This document shows, in pieces, positions 16,737 to 25,752 of a stretch of 64,000 bases of DNA. The stretch lies in NCBI RefSeq assembly GCF_003122215.1, contig NZ_QEYD01000006.1:186001-250000 (forward strand), given 5' to 3'. Position numbers and translations under genes: made by a program. The first letter of the stretch is position 1. Each line of letters starts with the position of its first letter. The notes beneath the pieces are model-generated. The model ran no database searches, had not been told where the DNA came from, and saw only the letters and a list, made by a program, of their open reading frames with translations. The DNA is from Pararhodobacter marinus (GTDB lineage Bacteria; Pseudomonadota; Alphaproteobacteria; Rhodobacterales; Rhodobacteraceae).

Positions 16737-16833
16737 GGCGTTCCTCCGCTTTGGTTCCGCCCGCGGAGCCTAGCAGAGGAAGTGTTACTGAACACCCCTC
16801 GGTGTTACCGATCACAACAGGCGGCTGTGCCGC

Positions 16834-17631
16834 TCACGAGAATTTGGGCGCGCGCTTCTGCATCCCGGCCATCACCGCCTCCATCTGGTTGGCCGAACCG
16901 ATGATCGCGGCCTGCAGCCGGGCCTCCAGCGCCAGATGCTGGTCGTCGCCGGGCCACGCCGCGCGCACGAGTTCCTTGGCGCCGCGCACCGCTTCGGGGC
17001 TGCGCGCGGCGATGGCGCGGGCGGTATCGCGAGCAGCGGCCAGCGGATCCTCGGCCACGCGGGTGACAAGACCAAGCTCCTGCGCCTCGGGGCCCTCGAT
17101 GACGCGCGCGGACAGGATCATGTCGAGCGCCTGATCGGCCCGCATCACGCCGGGCAGCAGCTTGGTCAGACCCATATCGGGGATCAGGCCCCAGCGGGTT
17201 TCCATGATCGACAGCTGCGTGTCCTTGGCGGCGATGCGCAGATCGGCGCCGAGGGCCAGCTGCATCCCCGCGCCGAAGGTCACACCGTGCAGCGCCGCGA
17301 TCACCGGCACGGGCAGATCGGCCCAGACCGTGCAGGGCTGCTGGAACCGGTTGGCCGCCTGTCCGCGCGGGGGCGTGACGATTTCCTGACGCAGCGTGTC
17401 GAGATCGGCCGCGAATTCCATCAACATCGCCGTGTCGATCCCCGCGCAGAACGCCCGCCCCGCGCCGGTCAGCACCACCGCGCGCAGGCCGGGCTCCTCC
17501 ATCAGCCGCGCGCCCGCGGCCGCAACCGCTTCGAACATCGGGGCGTCGAAGGCGTTGAGTTTCTCCGGTCGGTTCAGCGTGACCTCGGCGATGCCGTCCT
17601 CGATGCGGATGATGACGCGGTCTTCGGTCAT
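16834..17631 (-). CDS. Crotonase/enoyl-CoA hydratase family protein
   Basis: From ATG 17631 (GGGGGG upstream) the product has 265 residues. LNRPEKLNAFDAPMFEAV, GRAFCAGIDTAML and GVTFGAGMQLALGADLRIAA are the crotonase signature segments. The first catalytic glutamate position is Gln (GAGMQL), while a Glu is kept in SIMETRWGLIPDMG, the position of the second. Such one-glutamate members include isomerases and hydrolases as well as hydratases, so fatty-acid oxidation is only one option. It is not part of an evident operon. Confidence 0.88.
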   Translation of the reverse strand: MTEDRVIIRIEDGIAEVTLNRPEKLNAFDAPMFEAVAAAGARLMEEPGLRAVVLTGAGRAFCAGIDTAMLMEFAADLDTLRQEIVTPPRGQAANRFQQPCTVWADLPVPVIAALHGVTFGAGMQLALGADLRIAAKDTQLSIMETRWGLIPDMGLTKLLPGVMRADQALDMILSARVIEGPEAQELGLVTRVAEDPLAAARDTARAIAARSPEAVRGAKELVRAAWPGDDQHLALEARLQAAIIGSANQMEAVMAGMQKRAPKFS

Positions 17632-17729
17632 GGTGCCCCCCTTCGGCTGTCGCCCGAAGCTGCCAGCCACGGGCGGCCACGGCAAGGAAAACGTAAAGGC
17701 AGGGATGGGCACAAACGCGGCGACGGCGC

Positions 17730-18683
17730 TCAGGCGCTCATCCACCACAGCCGGGTCAGGTGAAAGAAGGCGGGCGCCGCGAAGATCACGCTGTCGAGCT
17801 GATCGAGAAAGCCGCCCTGTCCGGGGATCAGGTGCGACCAATCACGCAGCCCCCGGTCACGCTTGATCGCGCGCAGCACAAGGTTGCCGATCTGCCCCGA
17901 GGCCGAGGCAACCACCGCCATCGCCGCCGCCTCGAGCGGACCGAAGGGCGTGACCCAGGACAGGATCATGCCCATTGCGCCCGCCACGGCCATGCCGCCC
18001 AACGCGCCGGCCCAGGTCTTGGGCGACAGGCCGCGCGCGATCTGGCGGCGTCCGAACCGGCGGCCGATATGGAAATCGGCCAGATCGCCCGCCTGCACGA
18101 CCAGCACCAGAAAAGCGATCAGCAGCATCCCCCGCCCGGTCGCCGCACCATCGGCGCCGGGCCGTTCCAGCCACATCAGCGCGGGGATATGGCTGAGACA
18201 GAACACCGCGATCATCAGCCCCCACTGGGTTTCCGACACCCGGCGCAGGAAGCGCTCGGTCGAGCCGCGCAGCACCGCGACGAAGGGCAGAAGCAGGAAG
18301 GCATAGACCGGGATGAACACCGCGAAGAGCCGCTGCATGTCGAAATAGACGAACAGGAACTGCGCGGGCAGCAGCAGGTAGAACGCGATGGCCAGCGACA
18401 GGTGGTCGGCCTTGGTGCGCGCGGAATAGGTGAAGAATTCGCGCAGGGCCGCGAACGAGGCGATGGCGAAGATCAGGATCACCGCCCAGCGGCCCGCCAG
18501 CATCGCCAGCGTGAAGGTGATCGCCATCGCCCACCAGCTGTCGACGCGGGCCATGAAGATCTCGACCCCGGGATCCGAGGCCGGGCGGCGGCGGCGCATC
18601 TGCTCGCCGATGATCGTCACCGTCAACAGCACAAGCCCGGTTCCCAGCGCCAGCAGCGCGATATCGTGCAGAATCGGGCTCAT
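17730..18683 (-). CDS. CdsA-like CDP-diglyceride synthase homologue
   Basis: From ATG 18683 the integral membrane protein has 317 residues and about eight hydrophobic segments. CdsA makes CDP-diacylglycerol from phosphatidate and CTP in the inner membrane. The C-terminal signature is recognisable but altered. The family pattern KR-x4-KD ... P-x-HGG-x2-DR-x-D here reads IKRDRGLRDWSHLIPGQGG then FLDQLDS, so His is Gln, the second Lys is Arg and the DR arginine is Gln. With the PlsC-like gene overlapping upstream by 4 bp, this seems a specialised second CDP-lipid pair and not the housekeeping CdsA. Confidence 0.82.
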   Translation of the reverse strand: MSPILHDIALLALGTGLVLLTVTIIGEQMRRRRPASDPGVEIFMARVDSWWAMAITFTLAMLAGRWAVILIFAIASFAALREFFTYSARTKADHLSLAIAFYLLLPAQFLFVYFDMQRLFAVFIPVYAFLLLPFVAVLRGSTERFLRRVSETQWGLMIAVFCLSHIPALMWLERPGADGAATGRGMLLIAFLVLVVQAGDLADFHIGRRFGRRQIARGLSPKTWAGALGGMAVAGAMGMILSWVTPFGPLEAAAMAVVASASGQIGNLVLRAIKRDRGLRDWSHLIPGQGGFLDQLDSVIFAAPAFFHLTRLWWMSA

Positions 18684-19372
18684 TCCGGGTCCTCGGGTTT
18701 CAGGGCCAGCAACGCCGCCGCCGCGCGGTCGAGAAACGCGCGGCGTTCTTCTCCCTCGCGCAGCGCGACCGGTTCGCCGAAGATGATCGAGCACATCAGC
18801 GGCAGGGGGATGATCTCGCCCTTGGGCATGACGGAATTGAGATTGGCGATCCAGGTCGGGACCAGCTCGACCCCGGGATGCGACTGCGCGATGCTGTAGA
18901 GCCCCGATTTGAATTTCTGCAGCGGCTCGGGCCCCTGGTTGCGCAGGCCCTCGGGGAAGATGATCAGCGAATCGCCCGCATCCAGCGCCTGATTGATCGC
19001 CGCCATCGGGTCCTCGCTGCGGGCCTCGGGGCGGCGGTCGATCAGCACCGCGCGGAAGATGCCGGCGCCGGCAAAGGCCCGCAGCCGCGAGGTCAGCCAG
19101 TAATCCGCGGCGGCCACCGGGCGGGTCTGCTTGCGCAGATGCGGCGGCAGCACGGTCCAGATCATCGGCATGTCGGCATTCGAGACATGGTTGGCGAAAT
19201 AGACCCGCTGGCGCGGGGTCGGGGCCACGCCGCGCCACTCGGCATGGACCGCGGTGATCGCGCGCGCGAACAGCACCAGCGCATGACCGCAGATCCGCGC
19301 CGCGAACCGGCTCGGCCCCGTCGGGCGCGGGGCGGGGAGCAGGGGTTTTCCAGGGGCGGTGTCGGTCGTCAT
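18680..19372 (-). CDS. PlsC-type 1-acyl-glycerol-phosphate acyltransferase
   Basis: The 230-residue protein has the acyltransferase boxes NHVSNAD (HX4D, near residue 61) and FPEGLRNQGP (motif III, about 100 residues later), plus the catalytic spacing of the family. A hydrophobic N-terminal stretch anchors it to the inner membrane. It would acylate lysophosphatidate or a similar polyol phosphate, and the CdsA-like protein would then activate the product. The ATGA overlap with that gene implies coupled translation. The substrate could differ from ordinary lysophosphatidate. Confidence 0.88.
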   Translation of the reverse strand: MTTDTAPGKPLLPAPRPTGPSRFAARICGHALVLFARAITAVHAEWRGVAPTPRQRVYFANHVSNADMPMIWTVLPPHLRKQTRPVAAADYWLTSRLRAFAGAGIFRAVLIDRRPEARSEDPMAAINQALDAGDSLIIFPEGLRNQGPEPLQKFKSGLYSIAQSHPGVELVPTWIANLNSVMPKGEIIPLPLMCSIIFGEPVALREGEERRAFLDRAAAALLALKPEDPE

Positions 19373-19540
19373 CGGGGCATCATGAAGCGGGATCGGATGA
19401 AGGGGAAGGGGCGCGCACGGCGAAAGGCCCGTTGACGGCGGAACCCTGCATCGCCCGCCGATGGTCGCTTGTGCCGAAAGGACGCTTTGCTATCATCGGG
19501 TCATAAACAACAGGCGTAACGAGACGGGCAGGAGTTGGCA

Positions 19541-21514
19541 ATGCGTTGGATTTTCAGGATCATCGGTGCGCTCATCGTCGTGGTGATCCTTGCCGTCGGG
19601 GCCTTGTTCCTGCTGCCCGCCGACCGGATCGCCAATCTCGCGGCGCGCCAGTTCGAAGCCGCGACCGGCCGCGCGCTGACCATCGACGGCGATGTCACGC
19701 CGACCTTCTGGCCGGTTCTGGGCGCGCGGGTCGAGGGCGTGACGCTGGCCAATATGGCGGGCTCGGATGCCGGGCCGATGCTGGTGGCTGACAGCGTCGA
19801 TCTGGGCGTCGATCTGGCGCAGCTTCTGCAGGGCAATCTGGTGGTGCGCCAGTTCGAAGCGCGCGCGCCGCAGATCGTGCTGGAACGCGACCAGATGGGC
19901 GTCGGCAACTGGAATTTCGCGGGCGTGGGCGACGAGAGCGCCGCCACGGGCGAGACCGGCACGCGCTCGACCCTGCCGCCGATCATCCTGGACCGCGCGC
20001 AGATCCAGGGCGCGAGCCTGCGCTATATCGACCGCGCGGCGGGCACCGATGTCACCGTCGAAGGCGTGTCGATCGACCTGGCCATGCCCGAGGCGGGCGG
20101 CCCGGCCGAGCTGCGCATCGCGCTCGACCGCAACGGTCAGCAGGGCGAGGTGACGGCGACTCTGGCCTCGGTCGACCGGCTTCTGGCGGGCGAGGTCGTG
20201 GCGGTCAGCGCCGCGATCCGGGCGGAGGGCGCCGAAGGCTCGTTCGAGGGTCGGATGGGGATCGAGCCGGTCGCCGCCGAAGGCCGGCTGTCGGTGCAGA
20301 TCGACCGCCTTGGACCGGCGCTGCAACTGGCGGGCGCCGAGGGCGGCGAGCCGCTGCCGGGCGCGGCCCGTCCGCTGGCGCTGTCGGGGCAGCTGACGCT
20401 GGCGCCCGCGGGCAGCCTGCATCTGCGCGAGGGCAGCGTCGGGGTCGGCGCGAACCGTCTCGCCGTGGCGCTGGACACGACCTTCGATGGCCCGCGTCCC
20501 AATATCGCCGGCCAGATCAGCGCGCAATCGCTTGACCTGACGGGCTTCACGGGCGGTGAAAGCGCGGGATCCACGGGCGGTGGCTGGCCCACGGACCGGA
20601 TCAACGCCTCGGCGCTGGGGATCGCGGATGCGCAGATCGGCCTGACGCTGGGGCCGGTGAATACGGGCTTCGGCATGATCGACGCGCTGCGCGGCTCGCT
20701 GACCATCGACAATGCCCGCGCGGTGATCGGGCTGAACGAGCTGCTCGCCTTCGACGGCACCCTGTCGGGCGATCTGGTGGCCAATAACCGCAACGGGCTG
20801 TCGGTCGGCGGCAATCTTGCGCTGCGCGGCGTGAGCCTGCTGTCGATGCTGCGCCAGACCGTCGAGTTCGAGCGCCTGACCGGCTCGGCCGCGGCGGATC
20901 TTCGGTTCCTGGGCGTCGGGCAGTCGGTCGACGCGATCATGCGCTCGCTCGAAGGATCGGGCACGCTGCAATTCGGGCGTGGCGAGATCCTGGGCATCGA
21001 CCTGGCGGCGATGCTGCGCAATCTCGACCCTTCGGCGCTGGGCAGCGGGTCGTCGACCGTCTACGACAGCATCGGCGCCAGCTTCACCATGGCGGGCGGT
21101 GTCCTGAACAACAGCGACCTGCGGCTGGAAGCGCCGCTCTTCACCGTGCGCGGCGAGGGCGACGTGGATCTGGGCGGGCAGACACTGGCCTACCGGATCA
21201 CCCCCGAAACCTTCCGCAACGCCGATACCGGCGAGGCGAGCCTGCGCGTGCCGCTGATCGTCACCGGCCCGTGGTCGGCGCCTCGCTTCCGGCTGGACCT
21301 GGAAGGGCTGGCCGAGCAGCGTCTGGCCGAGGAACGCGCGCGGCTCGAGGCGCGGGCGCAGGAAGAAATCCAGCGCCTGCAGGAGCGCGCCACGCAACGC
21401 GCGCAAGAGGCAGTGACCGAGGCGCTGGGTGGCGCGGCAGGCAGTGGAGAGGGCAGCACCGAGGACCTGCTCAGGCAGGGGCTGCGCTCGCTGATCGGCG
21501 GGCGCGGGAATTAA
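19541..21514 (+). CDS. AsmA-family protein
   Basis: AGGAG six bases before ATG 19541 gives 657 residues. A single N-terminal membrane helix (IFRIIGALIVVVILAVGALFLLP) is followed by the AsmA start LNxxA-like FEAATGRALTIDGDVTPTFWPVLGARVEGVTLAN. A long repetitive beta-rich periplasmic body follows, and the AsmA C-terminal block GSAAADLRFLGVGQSVDAIMRSLEGSGTLQF. AsmA proteins are thought to bridge inner and outer membrane and move phospholipid between them. The last 60 residues (AEQRLAEERARLEARAQEEIQRL) form a charged helix. The gene stands alone, divergent from the PlsC/CdsA-like pair, and a link in lipid handling is plausible. Confidence 0.93.
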   Translation: MRWIFRIIGALIVVVILAVGALFLLPADRIANLAARQFEAATGRALTIDGDVTPTFWPVLGARVEGVTLANMAGSDAGPMLVADSVDLGVDLAQLLQGNLVVRQFEARAPQIVLERDQMGVGNWNFAGVGDESAATGETGTRSTLPPIILDRAQIQGASLRYIDRAAGTDVTVEGVSIDLAMPEAGGPAELRIALDRNGQQGEVTATLASVDRLLAGEVVAVSAAIRAEGAEGSFEGRMGIEPVAAEGRLSVQIDRLGPALQLAGAEGGEPLPGAARPLALSGQLTLAPAGSLHLREGSVGVGANRLAVALDTTFDGPRPNIAGQISAQSLDLTGFTGGESAGSTGGGWPTDRINASALGIADAQIGLTLGPVNTGFGMIDALRGSLTIDNARAVIGLNELLAFDGTLSGDLVANNRNGLSVGGNLALRGVSLLSMLRQTVEFERLTGSAAADLRFLGVGQSVDAIMRSLEGSGTLQFGRGEILGIDLAAMLRNLDPSALGSGSSTVYDSIGASFTMAGGVLNNSDLRLEAPLFTVRGEGDVDLGGQTLAYRITPETFRNADTGEASLRVPLIVTGPWSAPRFRLDLEGLAEQRLAEERARLEARAQEEIQRLQERATQRAQEAVTEALGGAAGSGEGSTEDLLRQGLRSLIGGRGN

Positions 21515-21598
21515 GGGCGCCTCGGCCGCCGTTCGTCCCGGCGGCCCGGGCCGGTCGCGTGCGCCCCGGCGCGCCACGGCGCCGGGCGCGCGGGGCGG

Positions 21599-22933
21599 TC
21601 AGTTGCGGATGAAGTGCAGCCGGTCGAAGCGCGCGCGCAGGGCAGCCGTGCGCGGGGCGATCGTGGCGGGGTCGTTGGCGCGCAGGGCCTCGGCCACCAG
21701 CGCGGCGATCTCGGGGATATCGGCGGGCGTCACGCCCCAGCGCACCAGCTCCGGTGTGCCTATCCTGAGCCCGTTCATGTCCCCCGGCACCTCGGCGATC
21801 GGCAGGCCGATACCGCAGGCAAGGAACCCGGCCTGTTCAAGCTTGCGCGACGCGGCCTGACCGCCGCCGAATTCCGCCGCCTCGACGGCGAATTGATGCG
21901 AGCGGGTGAAGCCCCGCGCCTGCGCGAAGACCGGCAGGCCGGCATCGGACAGCGCCCGCGCGAAGGCCTGTGCCGTGTCGATCATGGCAAGCGCATAGGC
22001 CCGGCCATGGTCGCGCCAATCGAGCAGCCCGATGGCCAGCGCCGCCGACTTCGCCGCGTCGAAATTCGCCGTCATGCCGGGGAAGGCGATATGGTCCAGC
22101 CGCTCGGCAATCGCGCCGTCGCGCGTGACGATCAGCCCGCCCGCCGGGCCGCCCAGCGATTTGTAGGTGCTCATCGTCATCAGATGCGCGCCGTGATCGA
22201 GCGGATTCGACCACGCCTTGCCGGCGATGATCCCGCATTGATGCGCGGCATCGAAGAGCACATGCGCGCCGACCTCGTCGGCAATGGCGCGCACGCCCGC
22301 CACGGGATGTTCGAACAGGTTGAGCGAGCCGCCCACGGTAATCACCCTGGGCCGGACGCGCAGCGCCAGGTCTCGCAGCCCGTCCAGATCCAGGCTGTAG
22401 CCATCGGCATCGACCGGGGCAGGGTGGGTTTTCAGCCCGTAAAGTCCCGCGCAGCCATCGGCATGATGGGTCACATGGCCGCCGATGGCGGCGGGCGGCG
22501 CGATGATCGTGTCGCCGGGCTTTGCCAGCGCCATGAACCCGTAAAGATTGGCCAGCGCGCCCGAGGGCACGCGGATCTCGGCATGGGTGGCGTCGAAGAT
22601 CTCGGCGGCGAGTTCGGCGGCGATGACCTCGATTTCCTCGATCGCCTGCAGCCCCATCTCGTATTTGTCGCCCGGATAGCCCAGCGAGGGACGCGAGCCC
22701 AGCCCCCGCGCCAACGCTGCCTCGGCGCGCGGATTCATCACGTTGGTCGCGGGGTTGAGGTTGAAGCAATCGCGCTCGTGGATCTGCTGATTGCGCTGGA
22801 TGAGCGTCTCGATCCGCGCGTCGAGTGTGGCGCTGTCGGCCTGCGCGGCCTCGGCGGCCAGTGCCTGGACGCGGGTTTCGGCGGCGGCGGGAACCCATTT
22901 CCGGGGCGTGAGATGGGGGACGGTGCGGATCAT
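21599..22933 (-). CDS. Serine hydroxymethyltransferase-like PLP enzyme
   Basis: AGGAGG before ATG 22933 gives 444 residues. The fold is that of SHMT (fold type I): CFNLNPATNVMNPRAEAAL, YPGDKYEMGLQAIEEIE, VLFDAAHQCGIIAGK, and the PLP lysine in STYKSLGGPAGG. In housekeeping GlyA the lysine segment reads TTTHKTLRGPRGG; here the preceding His is Tyr and the Arg residues are replaced. It is therefore probably a paralogue acting on another beta-hydroxy amino acid (retro-aldol type) or an alpha-methylserine-like substrate. It faces a LysR-type regulator across 101 bp, which usually means that regulator controls it. Confidence 0.82.
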   Translation of the reverse strand: MIRTVPHLTPRKWVPAAAETRVQALAAEAAQADSATLDARIETLIQRNQQIHERDCFNLNPATNVMNPRAEAALARGLGSRPSLGYPGDKYEMGLQAIEEIEVIAAELAAEIFDATHAEIRVPSGALANLYGFMALAKPGDTIIAPPAAIGGHVTHHADGCAGLYGLKTHPAPVDADGYSLDLDGLRDLALRVRPRVITVGGSLNLFEHPVAGVRAIADEVGAHVLFDAAHQCGIIAGKAWSNPLDHGAHLMTMSTYKSLGGPAGGLIVTRDGAIAERLDHIAFPGMTANFDAAKSAALAIGLLDWRDHGRAYALAMIDTAQAFARALSDAGLPVFAQARGFTRSHQFAVEAAEFGGGQAASRKLEQAGFLACGIGLPIAEVPGDMNGLRIGTPELVRWGVTPADIPEIAALVAEALRANDPATIAPRTAALRARFDRLHFIRN

Positions 22934-22973
22934 GGAACCTCCTGTGTTGCGTTTAGACTGCGGGCCGGGCGGC

Positions 22974-22983
22974 TTGCGCGCAA
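22974..22983. promoter_or_regulatory. Palindrome in divergent LysR/SHMT-like promoter
   Basis: TTGCGCGCAA is self-complementary and lies midway between the two divergent starts (22933 and 23035). A related TTTGCG ... GCGCAAG pair follows at 22990-23012. LysR regulators typically bind such interrupted dyads beside their own gene. No footprint can be inferred. Confidence 0.4.
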
Positions 22984-23034
22984 TCGCGATTTGCGATCAT
23001 CTGAGGCGCAAGAAACCTGAGCCTGAAAGCCCCG

Positions 23035-24147
23035 ATGCCCGTCACTCCGCCCCCGCCACGCCCGCCGTCGCTGGCGCATCTGGCTGCGCTGGACGCGGTG
23101 CTGCGCCATGGCGGCTACGCGGCGGCCGGCGCGGCTTTGGGCGTGTCGCCCGGGGCCCTGCGCGCCAAGTTGCGGGCGCTGGAAACCGCGTCGGGCATGA
23201 GCTTTCTGGCGGCGCGGGCGCATTCGGTGCAGCCCACGCCCGAGGCTCTGGCATTGGCCGCGCCGTTGAGGCAAGCCTTTCACCGGCTCGAACAGGCGCT
23301 TGCGCCGCTGGGCGCTGCGCCGCTGCCGCTGGGCGCGCTGCACGGTTTCGAAGCGGCCCTGCGGACGGCAGGCTTCGCCGCGGCCGGGGCGGCTTTGGGC
23401 CTGTCGCCGGGCGCGGTTGCCGCGCAGGTGCGGCGGGTCGAGCGCTGGGCGGGCCGGCCGTTGTTCGAACGCCACGCGCAGGGCGTCCGGCCGCTGCCCG
23501 ACGCAAAGACGGTCCAGCCCGCGCTTGCGACTGCATTGGGGTCTTTCGCGGCGCTGATGGCGCGGGGAACACGCCTTGTGCGCATCGCGGCGCTGCCTGC
23601 CGTGGCGCAGCTCTGGCTGGCGCCACGCCTGCCGGGTTTGCGCGCGGCCTGCCCGGGGATGCAGGTCTCGGTCACGGCGCTGGAACGCCTGCCCGAAGGG
23701 AAGCGCGCGCCCTATGATCTGGCGCTGTTCATGGGCGAGACAGGCGGTCAGTTGCTGGCCGAGGATGCCTTGCTGCCGGTCTGCGCGCCGGCGCTGGCCG
23801 CACGGCTCCGAGAGCCGGGCGACCTGTCGGCGGTGCCTTGCCTAGAGGATTCGGCATGGCCGGGTGACTGGCGGCGCTGGTGCGCGGCGGCGGCGCCCGA
23901 GATTGCGGTTCCAAGGGGCGTGGCGCATTCGCTTTACGCGCTGGCGGTGGACGAGGCGCTGGCAGGGTCGGGCGTGTTGATGGGACACCGGGCGCTTCTG
24001 AGCCGGCATCTGGCCGAGGGGCGGCTGGTCGCGCCCTTCGCGGCGCCGGTTCCGCTGGCGCGGGCGTTGCGGCTTTACCGGCTGCGCCCCCTGCGCCGGG
24101 GCAGCGCTGCCGAGCGGGTGGCAGCGGCGCTGCGCGCGCTGGCCTGA
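23035..24147 (+). CDS. LysR-type regulator with two tandem helix-turn-helix domains
   Basis: A 370-residue protein, about 70 longer than a usual LysR regulator. The extra length is a second DNA-binding domain. Residues 13-72 (LAHLAALDAVLRHGGYAAAGAALGVS, RALETASGMSFLAAR) and 99-157 (LGALHGFEAALRTAGFAAAGAALGLS, RVERWAGRPLFERHAQG) align with each other and with the LysR HTH. A substrate-binding domain follows (RLVRIAALPAVAQLWLAPRLP onward). It is divergent from the SHMT-like gene, its likely target, and ends 13 bp from the convergent kinase gene. The start codon has only a weak GAAAG upstream. Confidence 0.85.
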   Translation: MPVTPPPPRPPSLAHLAALDAVLRHGGYAAAGAALGVSPGALRAKLRALETASGMSFLAARAHSVQPTPEALALAAPLRQAFHRLEQALAPLGAAPLPLGALHGFEAALRTAGFAAAGAALGLSPGAVAAQVRRVERWAGRPLFERHAQGVRPLPDAKTVQPALATALGSFAALMARGTRLVRIAALPAVAQLWLAPRLPGLRAACPGMQVSVTALERLPEGKRAPYDLALFMGETGGQLLAEDALLPVCAPALAARLREPGDLSAVPCLEDSAWPGDWRRWCAAAAPEIAVPRGVAHSLYALAVDEALAGSGVLMGHRALLSRHLAEGRLVAPFAAPVPLARALRLYRLRPLRRGSAAERVAAALRALA

Positions 24148-24160
24148 CGGCGGGGCGCTG

Positions 24161-25741
24161 TCAGATCCGGGCTTTCATCGCCGCGATTTCGGCGCGGTGG
24201 TCCTGCATTTTCAACATGATACGGTAGTCGCGATCATAGTATTCGTGTCGCACCGGGTCGGGTGTGAGGACCCTGGCCAGCGTGGTCATCGCCGGTGTTG
24301 CCGTCGCAAGGTCCGGGTAATGCCCCGAGACCACCGCCGCCGCGATGGCGGTTCCCGACAGGACCACGTCCTCGGCCTGCGAGGTCAGAACCTTCATCCC
24401 CGTCACATCGGCGAAAAGCTGTCTGAGGACGGGCGCCCGGGCCAGTCCGCCGGCGATGGCCAGACTGCGCGGCGCGGTCCCTGTGCCCGAAGAGGCGTCC
24501 GCTAGGTGCTCGGCGATCTGCCGCACGCCCAGAGCGACCGACACCGCGGTGCGCCAGTAAAGCTTGCACAGGGCATCGAACCCCCGGTCCAGCGACAAGC
24601 CCGCGATCACGCCCCTGAGGCCGGCATCGGAAAAGGGCGAGCGGTTGCCGTTGAAATCGGGCAGTACGTCGATCTCTTGTCCCAACGCGGCGCCCTCGCG
24701 GGCCAGAAGCGTCTCGATCCGCGCCAGCACGGCGTCGTGGTCATAGGACTGGCCGGGGGCCGGGCCGGGCCACGCGTCCAGCACCCATTCCAGCGCCGCA
24801 CCGGCAGCCGATTGCCCGCCCTCGCTGGTCCACAGGCCCGGCAGCACCGTGTCGCGTGACGGGCCCCAGATGCCCGGGGCGAAAAGCGGGTCGGGCGTCA
24901 CCGCCATGATGCAATTCGACGTCCCCGTGATCAGCATCAGGCCCGGAGACGCGCCCGGCGACAGGCCCACCGTGCCCAGCGCACCCGCATAGGCGTCGAT
25001 CATGCCCGAGGCGACGGGGATGCCCTCGGCCAGCCCCATCGCCCGGGCGGCCTGCGGGGTCAGCCAGCCCGCCGGGGCACCGACGGGGACGACCTTGGCG
25101 GGCAGGTCCGCCCGCTCGCGCAGATCGTCCAGCCCCACCTGCGCCAGGAAATCCTCTGCCCAGCCGCCAGAGGCCGGCAGATAGGGCCATTTCGCCGCCC
25201 GCGCGCAGGCCGAGGCGCCGGGCTCGCCGGTCGCGCGCAAGGTGAGCTCGTCGCACAGATCGCGCGCGGCGCCGAGCCGGGCCCAGGCGTCGGGGCGGTG
25301 GCGTTTCAGCCACATCAGCTTGGGCGTCTGCATCTCGGGCGACATCGCGCCGCCCAGATGGTCGATCAGCCGGTGCCCGGTTGCGGTGCATTCCGCGGCC
25401 TCGGCCAGCGCGCGGTGGTCGAACCAGGCGATCGTGTCCCGATCCGGCGCGCCCAGCGACAGCGCCGCCCCGTCGCGGTCGCGCAAGACCAGCGAGCAGG
25501 TCGCGTCGAAGGCCAGCCCGATCACGCGATCAGGGGCGATCCCGGCCTGGGTCACCACCGCGCGGCTGGCCGCACAGACCGCGTCCCAGATCTGGTCCGA
25601 GCTGTATTCCGCATGCGGCCCGGGGCCCTCGGTCAGCGCCAGCGGCGCGACCCTGCGCGCCAGCATGCGGCCGGATGTGTCGAACACGCCCGCTCGGGCA
25701 CTGCGCGTGCCCACATCGACAGCCACAAGATAAGACGGCAT
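24161..25741 (-). CDS. FGGY-family pentulose kinase (ribulokinase/xylulokinase type)
   Basis: From ATG 25741 the enzyme has 526 residues. VDVGTRSARAGVFD is the N-terminal phosphate-binding loop, FDATCSLV follows, SEGGQSAAGAALEW lies mid-protein and IAGGLARAPVLRQLFADVTG is the C-terminal ATPase motif. FGGY kinases phosphorylate a keto- or polyol sugar. The SEGGQSAAG form is typical of the pentulose (D-ribulose type) branch. As the last gene of the polyol operon it would phosphorylate the ketose made by the dehydrogenases, for example xylulose from arabitol. It follows the HAD gene after 11 bp. Confidence 0.87.
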   Translation of the reverse strand: MPSYLVAVDVGTRSARAGVFDTSGRMLARRVAPLALTEGPGPHAEYSSDQIWDAVCAASRAVVTQAGIAPDRVIGLAFDATCSLVLRDRDGAALSLGAPDRDTIAWFDHRALAEAAECTATGHRLIDHLGGAMSPEMQTPKLMWLKRHRPDAWARLGAARDLCDELTLRATGEPGASACARAAKWPYLPASGGWAEDFLAQVGLDDLRERADLPAKVVPVGAPAGWLTPQAARAMGLAEGIPVASGMIDAYAGALGTVGLSPGASPGLMLITGTSNCIMAVTPDPLFAPGIWGPSRDTVLPGLWTSEGGQSAAGAALEWVLDAWPGPAPGQSYDHDAVLARIETLLAREGAALGQEIDVLPDFNGNRSPFSDAGLRGVIAGLSLDRGFDALCKLYWRTAVSVALGVRQIAEHLADASSGTGTAPRSLAIAGGLARAPVLRQLFADVTGMKVLTSQAEDVVLSGTAIAAAVVSGHYPDLATATPAMTTLARVLTPDPVRHEYYDRDYRIMLKMQDHRAEIAAMKARI

Positions 25742-25752
25742 CGTCTCCACCC

